DNA of 64,000 nucleotides from DYCT01 sp051875715 (GTDB lineage Bacteria > Bacteroidota > Bacteroidia > Bacteroidales > Bacteroidaceae). The position numbers were made by a program, and so were the translations under genes. The first letter of the stretch is position 1, and each line of letters starts with the position of its first letter. Shown piece after piece: positions 18,001 through 26,258 of the stretch. The notes under the pieces were generated by a model. It saw only the letters and a program-made list of their open reading frames with translations. It had not been told where the DNA came from and did not search any database. The DNA is taken from assembly GCA_051875715.1 (NCBI GenBank), contig JBJEHD010000009.1, forward strand, positions 15,507 to 79,506, read 5' to 3'.

Positions 18001-19491
18001 CGCTATCTGTCCGTGCTCCGTGAGGTAGCCCCGGTAGCGGCGGTTGGCATCGTAGACCCGCACATAGCCTTCTTTCACGCTGGTCCAGAGATTGCCTTCC
18101 TTGTCCTGCATCAGCGCACGTACGTCGTTGCTGAGCGACTCATAGTCGTGGGTGAAGGGGGTGATGAGTTCGAACTCGTCCTTCACAAACGAAATTTTCT
18201 CCAGCCCTTTCGAGTGGGTGCAGAGCCAGAGGTTCCCCTGGCGGTCCGACATGGCGGAATGCAGTTTGTTCGAGAAACGCCAATCGGCCGAGCCGGGACA
18301 GTTGAAGAAGGGTACCAGGCAGTTTCGTTCGCGGTCGAAGTAGGACAGGCCGCCGTCGAACGGATGCACCCAAAGGCGGTCGTTCGCATCCTCGTGGATG
18401 TGGAAGGCGGGTTCGGAACGTGCGGCCGAACCGGGCTCGATGACCATCCGTTCGCGCTTCAGTTGCTTGGTGTGGGGGTTGAAATGGGCGACCTCGCCGG
18501 CCTGGTCCAGTTCGAACCACAGTTCGCGCGAGCGGTCCACGTAGGTCGACAGGATGCGTGCGCCGGTCAGTTCGCGGTGCGTGGCGGGCGTGTAGGGCGT
18601 GACCTGCTTCGTTCGGCGGTTATAGACAAAGAAGCCACTCTCGCTGGTGGTGGCTACAAATTCGTCGGCCGTCAGGGAATCGACACCAATGATGTTGTCC
18701 TTTACGGGCAATTCGGACAGTTGGAAGCGGTCGCCGTTCTTCTGATAGCGCCACAGCCGGCCTTTGTCCGAACCGAACAGGATTTCCGAATCGAGTTCGA
18801 GGTAGGAGTAGAACAGTTGTTTGCGGTCGTAGCCGTTTTCCTTGGTTTCGATGAAGTAGGATACAGGCTCCAGCGCATCGGGTTTCACCAGGGCAAGGCC
18901 GTTGTCGGTCAGCAGCCACTCGTTGCCACGGCTGTCTTGCCGCACGTCGAACACGTGCTGGCAGGGGAAGAGGCCGGACTTGAGCGAATAGACGTGCGAC
19001 GTGAGGCGGTGCGTGACGGGGTCGGTCATCACCCGGATGGCACCTTCGTTTTCGGTGAGCAGCCATACGCTCCCCTTCGGCATCACACGGATACGGGTGA
19101 TGTTCATCCGGCTGCCTTCGCCCGAAGCGGGCACCTGCTCGAAGGTCTCCATGCCGGGGTCGAAGCGGTGGGCGCGGTTGTCGTAGGTCAGCACCCAGAT
19201 GTAGCCCAGCGAGTCTTCGTCCATAAAGTCGACGCGGTTGTTGGTCAGGCTAATCTGGTTGTCCTGGCTGGCTTTGTAGGTTTTAAAGGAATAGCCGTCG
19301 AACTTGTTGATGCCGTCCCACGTGGCCAGCCATATCACGCCTTTGTGGTCTTGCAGCATGCTCATGACGGTGTTTTGCGAAAGGCCGTCCTCCGAAGAGT
19401 AATGCCGGAACGTGCAGCGCATCTGCGGGAAGGCCGGGGTGGAGAGAAGGCACAAGAAGGCCAGGGTCAGGAGGGTATGGATTCGTTTCAT
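15013..19491 (-). CDS. Hybrid two-component system sensor kinase/response regulator (HTCS)
   Basis: A 1492-residue one-protein two-component system, the usual master regulator of Bacteroidales polysaccharide utilisation loci. In order: signal peptide (1-23), a periplasmic sensor of many beta-propeller (Reg_prop) repeats to about 780, a Y_Y_Y module near 840-890, one transmembrane helix near 905-930, HisKA with ISHELRTPLTLI near 955, the ATPase domain with GIGIAENRK and NSGIGLSLVKEL, a receiver domain with phosphoacceptor Asp in IIISDVMMPEKDG near 1270 and Lys in ITKPF, and a C-terminal AraC HTH pair (YMVGINDPRYFSKCF). Start 19491 places the signal peptide first. Divergent from the alpha/beta hydrolase; it probably senses a pectin oligosaccharide and activates the locus to its right. 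Confidence 0.96.
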   Translation of the reverse strand: MKRIHTLLTLAFLCLLSTPAFPQMRCTFRHYSSEDGLSQNTVMSMLQDHKGVIWLATWDGINKFDGYSFKTYKASQDNQISLTNNRVDFMDEDSLGYIWVLTYDNRAHRFDPGMETFEQVPASGEGSRMNITRIRVMPKGSVWLLTENEGAIRVMTDPVTHRLTSHVYSLKSGLFPCQHVFDVRQDSRGNEWLLTDNGLALVKPDALEPVSYFIETKENGYDRKQLFYSYLELDSEILFGSDKGRLWRYQKNGDRFQLSELPVKDNIIGVDSLTADEFVATTSESGFFVYNRRTKQVTPYTPATHRELTGARILSTYVDRSRELWFELDQAGEVAHFNPHTKQLKRERMVIEPGSAARSEPAFHIHEDANDRLWVHPFDGGLSYFDRERNCLVPFFNCPGSADWRFSNKLHSAMSDRQGNLWLCTHSKGLEKISFVKDEFELITPFTHDYESLSNDVRALMQDKEGNLWTSVKEGYVRVYDANRRYRGYLTEHGQIAQSGRPMQGVVYCFAQTQDGTLWLATKGDGLVRAVKNGNGYTLTRYTYSPDDIYSLSHNDVYYVFEDSIGHLWAATYGGGLNYVERDKHGKIVFINHRNNLKGYPIDRCYRVRHITADADGRIWVGTTTGALCFESNFSNPEHIVFRHYSRVPSDEQSLSNNDVHWITCTRGGEIYLATFGGGLNKLLSMDKEGHAAFKSYTVRDGAQSDVMLSMQEDQQGWLWISTESGLSKFTPESDKFENFDEGRFERIVRFNEGASVCSADNRLYFGTSGGILTFLPDHVHKSTYVPHLIFSRLLIANTEVVPSSQGPVLRKGIDDTSELVLSHKDNLFTLQYAALDMVKPENIKYAYRLEGFDEGWNYVDRLRSATYTNLPKGTYVLRVKSTNGEGVWVDNERQLHIKVLPSFWETPLAYFLYFLFLLLLVLTAVYILFTIFRLKHEVSVEQQVSDIKLRFFTNISHELRTPLTLIAGPLEFVLKHTNLPAEAREQLQVVERNTDRMLRLVNQILDFRKIQNKKMKMHVQEIDVVPFVRKLMDNFESMAEEHHIDFVFESEVKCRKLWVDEDKLEKIVFNLLSNAFKYTPQGKMIKVFIHEEAKTVAIGVQDQGIGIAENRKASLFVRFENLMDKNLFNQNNSGIGLSLVKELVEMHKGVIEVESKLGEGSCFTVHFQKGKEHYDEGVEFIVDDPVPPTPSEVKVIDPNAPVPAATEEEPEGPDESQKDTMLLVEDNLELRFFLRSIFAPQFRVIEAPDGKEGCAKALKFVPDIIISDVMMPEKDGIEMTRDLKSDVTTSHIPIVLLTAKTSIESKLQGLEWGADDYITKPFSSSYLLARVDNLLKQRRALQEIYRSRLMSDPDEELDAEADQPEMSASDRKFMDKLVELMEKNMDNGELVVDDLVKELAVSRSVFFKKLKSLTGLAPIEFIKEMRVKRAAQLIEAGDLNMTQISYMVGINDPRYFSKCFKQRYGMTPTEYKEKVGQKKKTKKRVKQDGAS

Positions 19492-19517
19492 GTCTTTCAC
19501 GGTATTCGTTTGTTGGA

Positions 19518-19525
19518 CAAAAATA
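19518..19525 (-). promoter_or_regulatory. -7 element of the HTCS gene
   Basis: On the minus strand TATTTTTG, exact TAnnTTTG, 26 bp before the start codon, with a T-rich tetramer 19 nt further upstream. Confidence 0.5.
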
Positions 19526-19727
19526 GACAAAAGCCCTTAATTAAAAAATGTTCCACCCATATTTTACGGCCTCTGCAGCCATATCCATGCGGTTTCACGG
19601 GCCATACGGCGGATTGGGCGAAAGAAATGCGGCCGCGCGGCGATGTCGTATTCCGAATTGCGTTATCTTTACAGCCGTGCGGATGCCCGCCCTGCCGGCG
19701 GGTTATTCCTCCGCACACCCCGACCCA

Positions 19728-20876
19728 ATGAGACGAATGATGCTTTTGCTTGCCCTGCTCCACGCCGCCCTGCCGGCCTATCTGTCCGCACAGACGGACG
19801 ACAGACGCTACGAACTGGTGCGCGACGTGCCCACCTATTACGACCAATTGCTGACGAGGCTGACCTATCCGCTGGCCTGGCCGGCCAACGGGATGCGCTT
19901 CGGCCGCTGGCGCAAGGAGGCCCGGAACGAACTGATGCGCTGCCTGCAACCAGCTCCGCCGCGCGCAGATTTCCGCCCGGAGGTGGTCGCCACGGAACGG
20001 CGCGACGGCTACGAGGCGCGGCGGCTGACCTTCCAGGTGTCGGCCTGGACGCGCATCCCGGCCTACCTGCTGGTGCCCGACGGCGAAGGCCCCCACCCCG
20101 CCGTCCTCCTGCTGCACGACCACGGGGCCAAGTTCTCCATCGGCAAGGAGAAGATGGTGCGCCCGTTCGGCGTGCCCGATTCGGTGCGGGCCGAAGCGGA
20201 AGCCTGGGTCGGAAAATGCTACGACGGATGCTTCGTGGGCGACGAACTGGCCCGTCGGGGCTACGTGGTGCTGGCCGCCGATGCCCTCTTTTGGGGAGAG
20301 CGCGGCCGGAAGGAGGGCATCCGCTACGACTCGCAGCAAGCCCTGGCGGCCAACCTGATGCAGTTGGGACTGTCGTGGGCCGCCCTCATCACGGCCGACG
20401 ACATGGCCTCGGCCGACTTTCTGGCCACGCTGCCGGAGGTGGACAGCCGGCGCATCGGCTGCTTCGGGTTCAGCATGGGGGCCTACCGCTCGTGGATGCT
20501 GGCCGCCGCCACCGACCGCATCCGGTGCGCGGCCTCGCTCTGCTGGATGTGCACCACCGAGGCGCTGACGCGGCCCGGAGGCAACCAAGGAAAGGGCGGT
20601 TCGGCTTACGCCATGCTCGTGCCCGGCCTGCGCAACGCGATGGACTATCCGCACGTGGCCTCCATCGCCTGCCCCAAGCCGATGTTGTTCTTCAACGGGC
20701 GGCGCGACAAACTCTTCCCCGTGGACGGCGTGGAGGCGTCGTACCGCATCCTGCGCGAGGTGTGGGAAAGAAGAAAGGCGGGCGACCGTCTCGTCACCCG
20801 CCTGTGGGAGGAAAAACATTTCTGCAGCCACGAGATGCTGGAAGAGGTGGAGGCTTTCTTCCGCGCCCACCTCTGA
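19728..20876 (+). CDS. Secreted alpha/beta hydrolase (dienelactone hydrolase/acetyl esterase-like)
   Basis: A 382-residue secreted esterase-like protein. The signal peptide (RRMMLLLALLHAALPAYLSAQ) ends near residue 22. The alpha/beta-hydrolase core shows LLLHDHGAKF as oxyanion strand, the nucleophile in GCFGFSMGAYRSW near residue 247, the Asp in NGRRDKLFPVDG near 327 and the His in WEEKHFCSHEM near 366. Proteins of this type in pectin and xylan loci often remove acetyl or methyl esters. It is divergently transcribed from the HTCS and ends 13 bp from the convergent pectinesterase gene. The start was set at the ATG that heads the signal peptide; an in-frame ATG 15 codons earlier lacks one. Confidence 0.82.
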   Translation: MRRMMLLLALLHAALPAYLSAQTDDRRYELVRDVPTYYDQLLTRLTYPLAWPANGMRFGRWRKEARNELMRCLQPAPPRADFRPEVVATERRDGYEARRLTFQVSAWTRIPAYLLVPDGEGPHPAVLLLHDHGAKFSIGKEKMVRPFGVPDSVRAEAEAWVGKCYDGCFVGDELARRGYVVLAADALFWGERGRKEGIRYDSQQALAANLMQLGLSWAALITADDMASADFLATLPEVDSRRIGCFGFSMGAYRSWMLAAATDRIRCAASLCWMCTTEALTRPGGNQGKGGSAYAMLVPGLRNAMDYPHVASIACPKPMLFFNGRRDKLFPVDGVEASYRILREVWERRKAGDRLVTRLWEEKHFCSHEMLEEVEAFFRAHL

Positions 20877-20889
20877 ATCCGGCGGCGCG

Positions 20890-22593
20890 TCAACGCACCA
20901 CGCGCACCACTTCTTCGTTCGGGTCCCAACCCAGTACCTCGGCCACCGTGTAGCCTTTCGGGCTCTTCAACTGGCGGCTGAACTTGGCGCGCGCCTTCGG
21001 GTTGGCTCCCTCGCCGGTACTGCCGTATTCGGCGTAGCGCACCGTCTTCTCAGCCTCCTTCTTGTTCCAGTTGTGCCAGCCCTCGGGGGCGATGTGTCCG
21101 TCCATCTGGCAACGGACGAACACGGCCTGGGCGTACGGACGCCACGGACGCGACAGGTAGACCTTATCCACTCCCGGCGCGGCGGTCAGGCGGCAGTCGA
21201 GGAAGACGTAACCGTGGGCTCGGCCCTGGTCGGTTGACGGGGCCGTCACGTAGCCATTGCCCAGGCTGTGGATGGTGCAGCGGTTGAACACGGCCGTCGA
21301 CCAGCCGAAGATGAAGTCCACCGTACCCTCAATGTAGCAATCCTCGTAATACTGGCTGCAGGTGCGCCCGTAGGTGTAGAGGGTGTCCTGATGGCCCAGG
21401 AAGCGGCAATGGCGGAACACCGCGCGGTCTGCGCTGACAAAGCAGGCCACCGCCTGGCCCACGCGTCCGGCCCGGTTCTCGAACGTCAGGTTCTCGGCGT
21501 GGAAGCCCAGGCCGTAGATGTAGCACGAGGCCGACCCGCTGGTCGACATCTCTTCGCCGAAGCGGTTCTTCCGGCTGGCATAGTCCGCCCCGCTGATGAC
21601 CGCGCCCTCTTGCCCGATCAGGGTGACGTTGATTTTGCTGGGAGGTACGATGAGTTTCTCTTCGTACACACCCTTGCGCACCAGGATGGTGGTACGGCCT
21701 TCCTTCCGATAGTCCGGCACGGCATCGATGGCTTCCTGGATGGTGAAGAAATCGCCCGAGCCGTCTTGCGCCACCACGAAGTCGTAGTGCCGCACGTAGG
21801 GGGCCAGGGCCGGAATCTGCTCGGCTATGGCGTCGACAGCCAAGCCGGCCACCACGCGTGCGCCATATACGTTGAGGTGGGTGTTGTCCTTCTTACCCTT
21901 GGGATGGGCGGCCACCGTGTTGGCGGGCACCCACATAAACAGTTTGCGCGACTCCACCGGGCCCATGCCTTCCACCAGGTCGTGCGTCAGCCGGTTCATG
22001 TCGATGAAGGTCACGCCCTCTTCGCGGGCCACCCGCCGGGGCGACTCCAGATAGGCTCCGTGCGTGTCCACCAGCCGGTTGCCTTCGGGCTTGTCGTCGG
22101 CCGAGGCATCCTTGGGCTTGTCGTCGGCCAGGACGGCCGTCGGGTCCACACCGAAGTTGCGGCGCACGATGGAGTTGAACAACACGGGGATGCCCCCCTT
22201 CTGCCTGGTTTCGCGCACGAAGCGGCGCAAGTTTTCGTCGAAGGTCGTGCCCGGGTCGGTATGGCGCAGCGAGTCGGGCTTCTCGTCGTTGTGGCCGAAC
22301 TGGATGAACACGTAGTCGCCCTTCTGCACCTGGGCGATGACGCGGGACCACCGGCCTTCGTCGATGAAGCTCTTCGTGCTCCGTCCGTTCACGGCATGGT
22401 TGTCGATGCGTACGTCTTCGCTGAAGAATCCGGGCAGCACATGGCCCCATCCGCGTTCCGGGTTGCCACCGTCCAGTTTCTTGTTGGCCATCGTCGAGTC
22501 GCCAATCATGTAAATCGTCAGGCCTCCGCGGTCGGCCTTGAAGGCCACGCAGCACACACACGCCAGCAGCAGCCATACCAGTCTGTTTTTCAT
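20890..22593 (-). CDS. Fusion of GDSL/rhamnogalacturonan acetylesterase and pectin methylesterase
   Basis: A 567-residue secreted two-enzyme protein. After the signal peptide (1-20), residues 25-250 are an SGNH hydrolase of the rhamnogalacturonan acetylesterase type: GDSTM at 31-35, FGHNDE near 109, and DNTHLN near 228 give the Ser, Asn and Asp-His elements. Residues about 262-567 form a right-handed beta-helix pectinesterase (CE8): GSGDFFTIQEAID, HQDTLYTYGR near 399, EGTVDFIFG near 420 with the two catalytic Asp, and LSRPWRPYAQ near 482. It should remove both acetyl and methyl esters from pectin before lyase attack. The start at 22593 gives the signal peptide; upstream sequence is a repeat array, not protein. 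Confidence 0.94.
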   Translation of the reverse strand: MKNRLVWLLLACVCCVAFKADRGGLTIYMIGDSTMANKKLDGGNPERGWGHVLPGFFSEDVRIDNHAVNGRSTKSFIDEGRWSRVIAQVQKGDYVFIQFGHNDEKPDSLRHTDPGTTFDENLRRFVRETRQKGGIPVLFNSIVRRNFGVDPTAVLADDKPKDASADDKPEGNRLVDTHGAYLESPRRVAREEGVTFIDMNRLTHDLVEGMGPVESRKLFMWVPANTVAAHPKGKKDNTHLNVYGARVVAGLAVDAIAEQIPALAPYVRHYDFVVAQDGSGDFFTIQEAIDAVPDYRKEGRTTILVRKGVYEEKLIVPPSKINVTLIGQEGAVISGADYASRKNRFGEEMSTSGSASCYIYGLGFHAENLTFENRAGRVGQAVACFVSADRAVFRHCRFLGHQDTLYTYGRTCSQYYEDCYIEGTVDFIFGWSTAVFNRCTIHSLGNGYVTAPSTDQGRAHGYVFLDCRLTAAPGVDKVYLSRPWRPYAQAVFVRCQMDGHIAPEGWHNWNKKEAEKTVRYAEYGSTGEGANPKARAKFSRQLKSPKGYTVAEVLGWDPNEEVVRVVR

Positions 22594-22673
22594 ATCGTTC
22601 TTGGTTTTTAGGTTTCGATGTGCAATATTAACCATTCCCCTGCAAAACCACGTGGAATAATTGACCTTTTCAC

Positions 22674-22762
22674 GCGTGTACACGCATCGGCCTTCGCGTG
22701 TACACGCGAGAGGCTTCGTCTGTATAGGCGTTTGGAGGCCCGTCCGCACGCAACTGGCCGGT
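22674..22762. repeat. Array B, copy 1: 22-bp units headed by GCGTGTACACGC
   Basis: Units start at 22674, 22696 and 22718, exactly 22 bp apart, with a decayed fourth near 22740. The first two have the perfect 12-bp palindrome GCGTGTACACGC followed by ten variable bases ending in CTTC. The array lies 80 bp upstream of the pectinesterase start and directly before array C. Together with array C and one hairpin it accounts for most of the 330-bp gene-free interval. Confidence 0.85.
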
Positions 22763-22817
22763 GCGTTGCAACGGCCTTGCAATCGCGTTGCAACGGCGTT
22801 GCAACACCGGTGCAACA
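22763..22817. repeat. Array C, copy 1: five 11-bp units on GTTGCAAC
   Basis: Five contiguous 11-bp units at 22763, 22774, 22785, 22796 and 22807, consensus GCGTTGCAACG, each carrying the invariant TGCAA core. Period 11 is exact across the array. Confidence 0.85.
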
Positions 22818-22838
22818 GGGTCGTCCGAAAACGGAAAA

Positions 22839-22862
22839 GGCTGCAAGCAAATGCCTGCAGCC
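22839..22862 (-). terminator. Hairpin downstream of the secreted-protein gene
   Basis: GGCTGCA (22839-22845) pairs with TGCAGCC (22856-22862) across 10 nt; on the minus strand the stem is followed by TTTTCC. It lies 61 bp past the stop of the gene at 22924. Confidence 0.55.
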
Positions 22863-22923
22863 CCTCCCAAAAAATGTCTAATATCTATCAATTGTAACAA
22901 CTAATAGCCTTGTTCCATGTGGA

Positions 22924-23784
22924 TTATTTTACCACCTTCACAACCTTCACGTTGCCGTTGGCCAACGTCTGCTTTACAATGTTCACGCCCTTAACCGGCT
23001 GAGCCATTTCCACACCGTTCGTCGTGAAGTAAGATTCAGCAACCACTTCGGCAGCCTCTACCGTGCTGATGGCATCGCCTTCGCCCGGAGTGAACTTGTA
23101 GCCGCAGAGCATCAGTTTCGAACCCGTAGCCAATACGATGTATACCTTGCCGGCCTTTACGTTCAGCGTGCAGCCCATGAAAGCGTTTTCGTTCGTAGGC
23201 TGAGCAGCAGGAACTTCAGCAAGGAAAGTACCCCACGTAGCGGCGTCAACATCGGTGCTCCAGTAGCCGCCCCAGTACTGACCGGCGTTGTAGCCCCATT
23301 CAGCAGCAAACGTACCGTCGAACGCGTCGCCTTCGAGGAATTCCTGTGTGGTTTCGATTACCCAGAACTGCTTGTTCCAGCCGGCCTTGAAGGCAACGTC
23401 CAACGAACCGTCAACCGTCGGGCGGAATTCAGCGCGAGCAGCGTCGAGCGTAGCAGCCTTGTTCAACGAAGGAATCTTCGGATCGCCAATGGTAGCACCG
23501 TTCACCGTACCCTGCACATAACCCTTGCCGTAGGTTTCGCCGTTGAATTCGAACGTACCGGCTTCTGCATCCGGTTTTGCCAACCAGCCCGTACCGTCGG
23601 CCGTAATCTGGGCAGCCGTGAACGTGATGCCCGGAACGGACGTGATTTCCTGACCTTCGGTCAAAGCCTGAGCGTCAGCTGCAAGACCCTTTTCCGTGAT
23701 GTAGTCGGCAGCTTTCCATACACCCTGTGCAGAAGCACATACACTTGCCATCAAGGCAGCAGCAAAAAGTAAATTCTTTTTCAT
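22924..23784 (-). CDS. Secreted protein of unknown function in the pectin locus
   Basis: A 286-residue exported protein (signal peptide MKKNLLFAAALMASVCASAQ) with no recognised catalytic motif. The body is rich in Trp, Gly and Thr (WGYNAGQYWGGYWSTD near 160) and looks like a beta-sandwich, so a carbohydrate-binding role is possible. The last 35 residues end in GVNIVKQTL followed by GNVKVVKVVK, the basic beta-strand tail seen on many secreted Bacteroidales glycan enzymes, perhaps a sorting or anchoring signal. It sits between the lipoprotein/SusD genes and the pectinesterase in the same orientation. Function is inferred only from position. Confidence 0.75.
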   Translation of the reverse strand: MKKNLLFAAALMASVCASAQGVWKAADYITEKGLAADAQALTEGQEITSVPGITFTAAQITADGTGWLAKPDAEAGTFEFNGETYGKGYVQGTVNGATIGDPKIPSLNKAATLDAARAEFRPTVDGSLDVAFKAGWNKQFWVIETTQEFLEGDAFDGTFAAEWGYNAGQYWGGYWSTDVDAATWGTFLAEVPAAQPTNENAFMGCTLNVKAGKVYIVLATGSKLMLCGYKFTPGEGDAISTVEAAEVVAESYFTTNGVEMAQPVKGVNIVKQTLANGNVKVVKVVK

Positions 23785-23894
23785 ACCTGTAAGTTTTTAA
23801 AGTTAATAAATGATTAAATGTTGTTTAATTGCTATTTAAAAGGCTGCGGACGGTGTGCGGCCCCTGCGGCCGCACACCCCGCTTGCCTCACGTT

Positions 23895-24347
23895 TTATTG
23901 TTTCGTCCCGTTGAAACGGTAGGTCACGGCCGTGGCAGCATTGCTCAACGACGTGCCGGCCTTGTTCAAGGGCACATAGAAAATCAAGTCGTTGCCCGAC
24001 AGGCGTCCGGCCAGTTTCGGATACTGGCTGCCGCACGAGAAGGTGATGTCCTCGTTGGCCTTGGCCGGATTCACCACACCGGTCAGGTTCAGTCCCTTCG
24101 AAGCCGAAGAGAACTGGAAGGTCACGGCCCAGGTCTTCTCGTTGGTCGTATATTCGGCGAACGAAATCACGGCATCGTCGCAGAAGGCGGCCTCGTTGGC
24201 GGCGTTCACCATCGCACCGCTGAAGGTCAAGCCAATCACATTGTCACGCACATCGGTCTTCGTACGCACTTCGTCATCGTCGTCGCATGCCGTGAATGCC
24301 AAGACCACACCCATCAGCATCATATAGAATATGCTTCTCAGTTTCAT
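23895..24347 (-). CDS. Small surface lipoprotein (DUF4840-like)
   Basis: A 150-residue lipoprotein: the signal peptide ends in a lipobox VLAFTAC with Cys 20, followed by four Asp (CDDDD), an acidic patch of the kind that acts as a surface-export signal for Bacteroidota lipoproteins. The remainder is probably a beta-rich domain. It follows susD by 25 bp and takes the position that SusE/SusF-like glycan-binding lipoproteins occupy in other loci. The DUF assignment is tentative. Confidence 0.72.
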   Translation of the reverse strand: MKLRSIFYMMLMGVVLAFTACDDDDEVRTKTDVRDNVIGLTFSGAMVNAANEAAFCDDAVISFAEYTTNEKTWAVTFQFSSASKGLNLTGVVNPAKANEDITFSCGSQYPKLAGRLSGNDLIFYVPLNKAGTSLSNAATAVTYRFNGTKQ

Positions 24348-24372
24348 AGTTTGTATCTCCTTTCGTTAATGT

Positions 24373-26235
24373 TTATTTTGCTTCCTCTTCGGCGCTCGGT
24401 GCCGTAGCCGTGTAACCCGGGTTCTGGTCCACCGGATTCAAGCCGGTGTTCAAGCCCATTTCGTTGGCCGGAATCGGGCGCAGCCACTTGATGGCACCGC
24501 CCACACCCTGCATATCGGCCTCGGAAGCCACATCAGGATTCCAACGGACGTTGTAGCGGACCAACTGGCGCGTACGGCGCAGGTCCATCCAGCGGTAGTA
24601 TTCGCCCAGCGTTTCGCGGGCACGCTCGTCGAGCACCACGTCGATGTCCTGCTCGGCAGCCACGTAAGCCTCATCGTCGGCATCGTAGCGGCGGTACGAA
24701 GCATAGTCGGTCAGTTCGGCAGCGTTGGAACGCTTGCGAACCGCGTTCAGATACTTCAGCGAGTTGGTCTTGTCGCCAGCCAAGAGGTAGGCCTCGGCAG
24801 CCGTCAGATAGATTTCGCTGGCGTTCAGCACCACGATGTCGCGATAGCAGCCCTTGCTCTGGCCGATGCTGGAGTCCGTCTCCTTGTCGTCGAACTTGCA
24901 CACGGGCGGGAAGGCGCCCACTTTGCCCGACGCTTCGGTGAACGAATAGCGGTTTTCGCTTTCCAACGAACCGTCGGCCTTGTAGGTAATCCAGCGGGCG
25001 TCGTTGGCGCTGCGGATGATCTGAGCCTTGTTCTTGTAGCCCGTCGTCACGAACTGAGCGGCATGAGCCGTCACGTAAGCATCCACGTCGGCATCAGTCT
25101 CATACCAAGCGGGGAAGTAGAACGAGATGGGCGTTGCGGCCAGTTTGTCGGCAGCCACCTTGTAGGCAGCATAGTAGCCTTCGTTGTCCCAGTCGCCTTT
25201 GTAGTTGTAGATGGTCTTCATGAAGGTGGCATCGTAGCGGGCGTCGCCCTTCTCGAAGAGGTAGAACGTCTTGGCCGTTGGGCAAAGGCCGTTGGCCATA
25301 CCCTTCACACCCAGCGTGTTCGCGCCAAGGTACGTACCGAAGTAGTTCTGCTGCGAGTGTCCGCCATCTATTTGGTTCAGCATCGAAGCACGGTCGTATT
25401 GGATGGCGAAAATCACCTCCTTGTTGTTCTCGTTGCTCGGCGACCACTTGTCGGCAAACGGCATCGTCAAAGGAACGGCATCGGCCACAGCGGCAGCCGT
25501 CGTGGCAGCCAGCGTGAAGCGTTCGGTCGACTTCACCGAGTAGGTACCCTTGGCGGCATCGGTCAGTTCCGTATCGAGGTCCCAGGCCTGAGCAAGATAG
25601 ACCTTGGCCAGCAGCGCCTTGGCAGCCATCTTGCTGGCACGGCCCGTGTTGTCCGTCTCAGGCAAATTGCCATCGCCGAGGTCCTTCAGTTCGTCCACCA
25701 AGAAAGAGTAGACCGTAGCCACATCCGCACGCGGATAGTCCGACGAAGCGGAAGCAATGTAGTCCTTCACCAAAGGTACGCCGCCAAACTGCTGCGTCAG
25801 CACGTAGTAAGCATAGGCACGGATGAAGCGGGCTTCGTCCACCCAGACCTGCTTTTCGGCAAAGTCGCCGTTCTTCGGAGCGTAATAGAGCACGCAGTTG
25901 GCCGAGTTGACGACATTGTACAAGTGCGTGTAGAGGCTGGTCACTTCGGCATCTTCCGACGTCAGCGAGTAGCGTTCGAGGGTTTCCGAACCACGGCTGT
26001 TGCGCATCGGCATATAAAGGTCGGTACCGGAAGCGAAGATGTAGGGCGACGAATAAGCGTCGCGCATCGCGAAATAAGCCTGGTTGAGCAGCGTGGAGAG
26101 TCCCTCCTTCTGCGAGAACTGCTCGTCGGCAGTCACGGTCGATTTGTTGTCCGCATCCAAAAAGTCCGAGCAACTGCTCAAACCGCCCAGCATCAGGCAA
26201 GCGACTGCGGAATATGCAAGAATATTTGTTTTCAT
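24373..26235 (-). CDS. susD: SusD/RagB family glycan-binding lipoprotein
   Basis: A 620-residue SusD homologue that captures oligosaccharides on the cell surface and closes over its SusC partner. Lipobox GGLSSC with Cys 22. The TPR-type helical N-terminal part includes EGLSTLLNQAYFAMRDAY, and the C-terminal SusD domain ends near WLRPIPANEMGLN and NPGYT, the usual family close. It directly follows susC (23 bp) on the same strand, forming the diagnostic SusC/SusD pair. Enzymes around it point to homogalacturonan-derived ligands. Confidence 0.96.
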   Translation of the reverse strand: MKTNILAYSAVACLMLGGLSSCSDFLDADNKSTVTADEQFSQKEGLSTLLNQAYFAMRDAYSSPYIFASGTDLYMPMRNSRGSETLERYSLTSEDAEVTSLYTHLYNVVNSANCVLYYAPKNGDFAEKQVWVDEARFIRAYAYYVLTQQFGGVPLVKDYIASASSDYPRADVATVYSFLVDELKDLGDGNLPETDNTGRASKMAAKALLAKVYLAQAWDLDTELTDAAKGTYSVKSTERFTLAATTAAAVADAVPLTMPFADKWSPSNENNKEVIFAIQYDRASMLNQIDGGHSQQNYFGTYLGANTLGVKGMANGLCPTAKTFYLFEKGDARYDATFMKTIYNYKGDWDNEGYYAAYKVAADKLAATPISFYFPAWYETDADVDAYVTAHAAQFVTTGYKNKAQIIRSANDARWITYKADGSLESENRYSFTEASGKVGAFPPVCKFDDKETDSSIGQSKGCYRDIVVLNASEIYLTAAEAYLLAGDKTNSLKYLNAVRKRSNAAELTDYASYRRYDADDEAYVAAEQDIDVVLDERARETLGEYYRWMDLRRTRQLVRYNVRWNPDVASEADMQGVGGAIKWLRPIPANEMGLNTGLNPVDQNPGYTATAPSAEEEAK

Positions 26236-26258
26236 GATTGGATTGGTCTTTTTTAGAA

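Noticed and set aside
20603..22815. N-terminal extension of the GDSL-pectinesterase protein to 22815.
   Set aside because: The extra 74 residues are translated repeat array and would hide the signal peptide; the start at 22593 is better.
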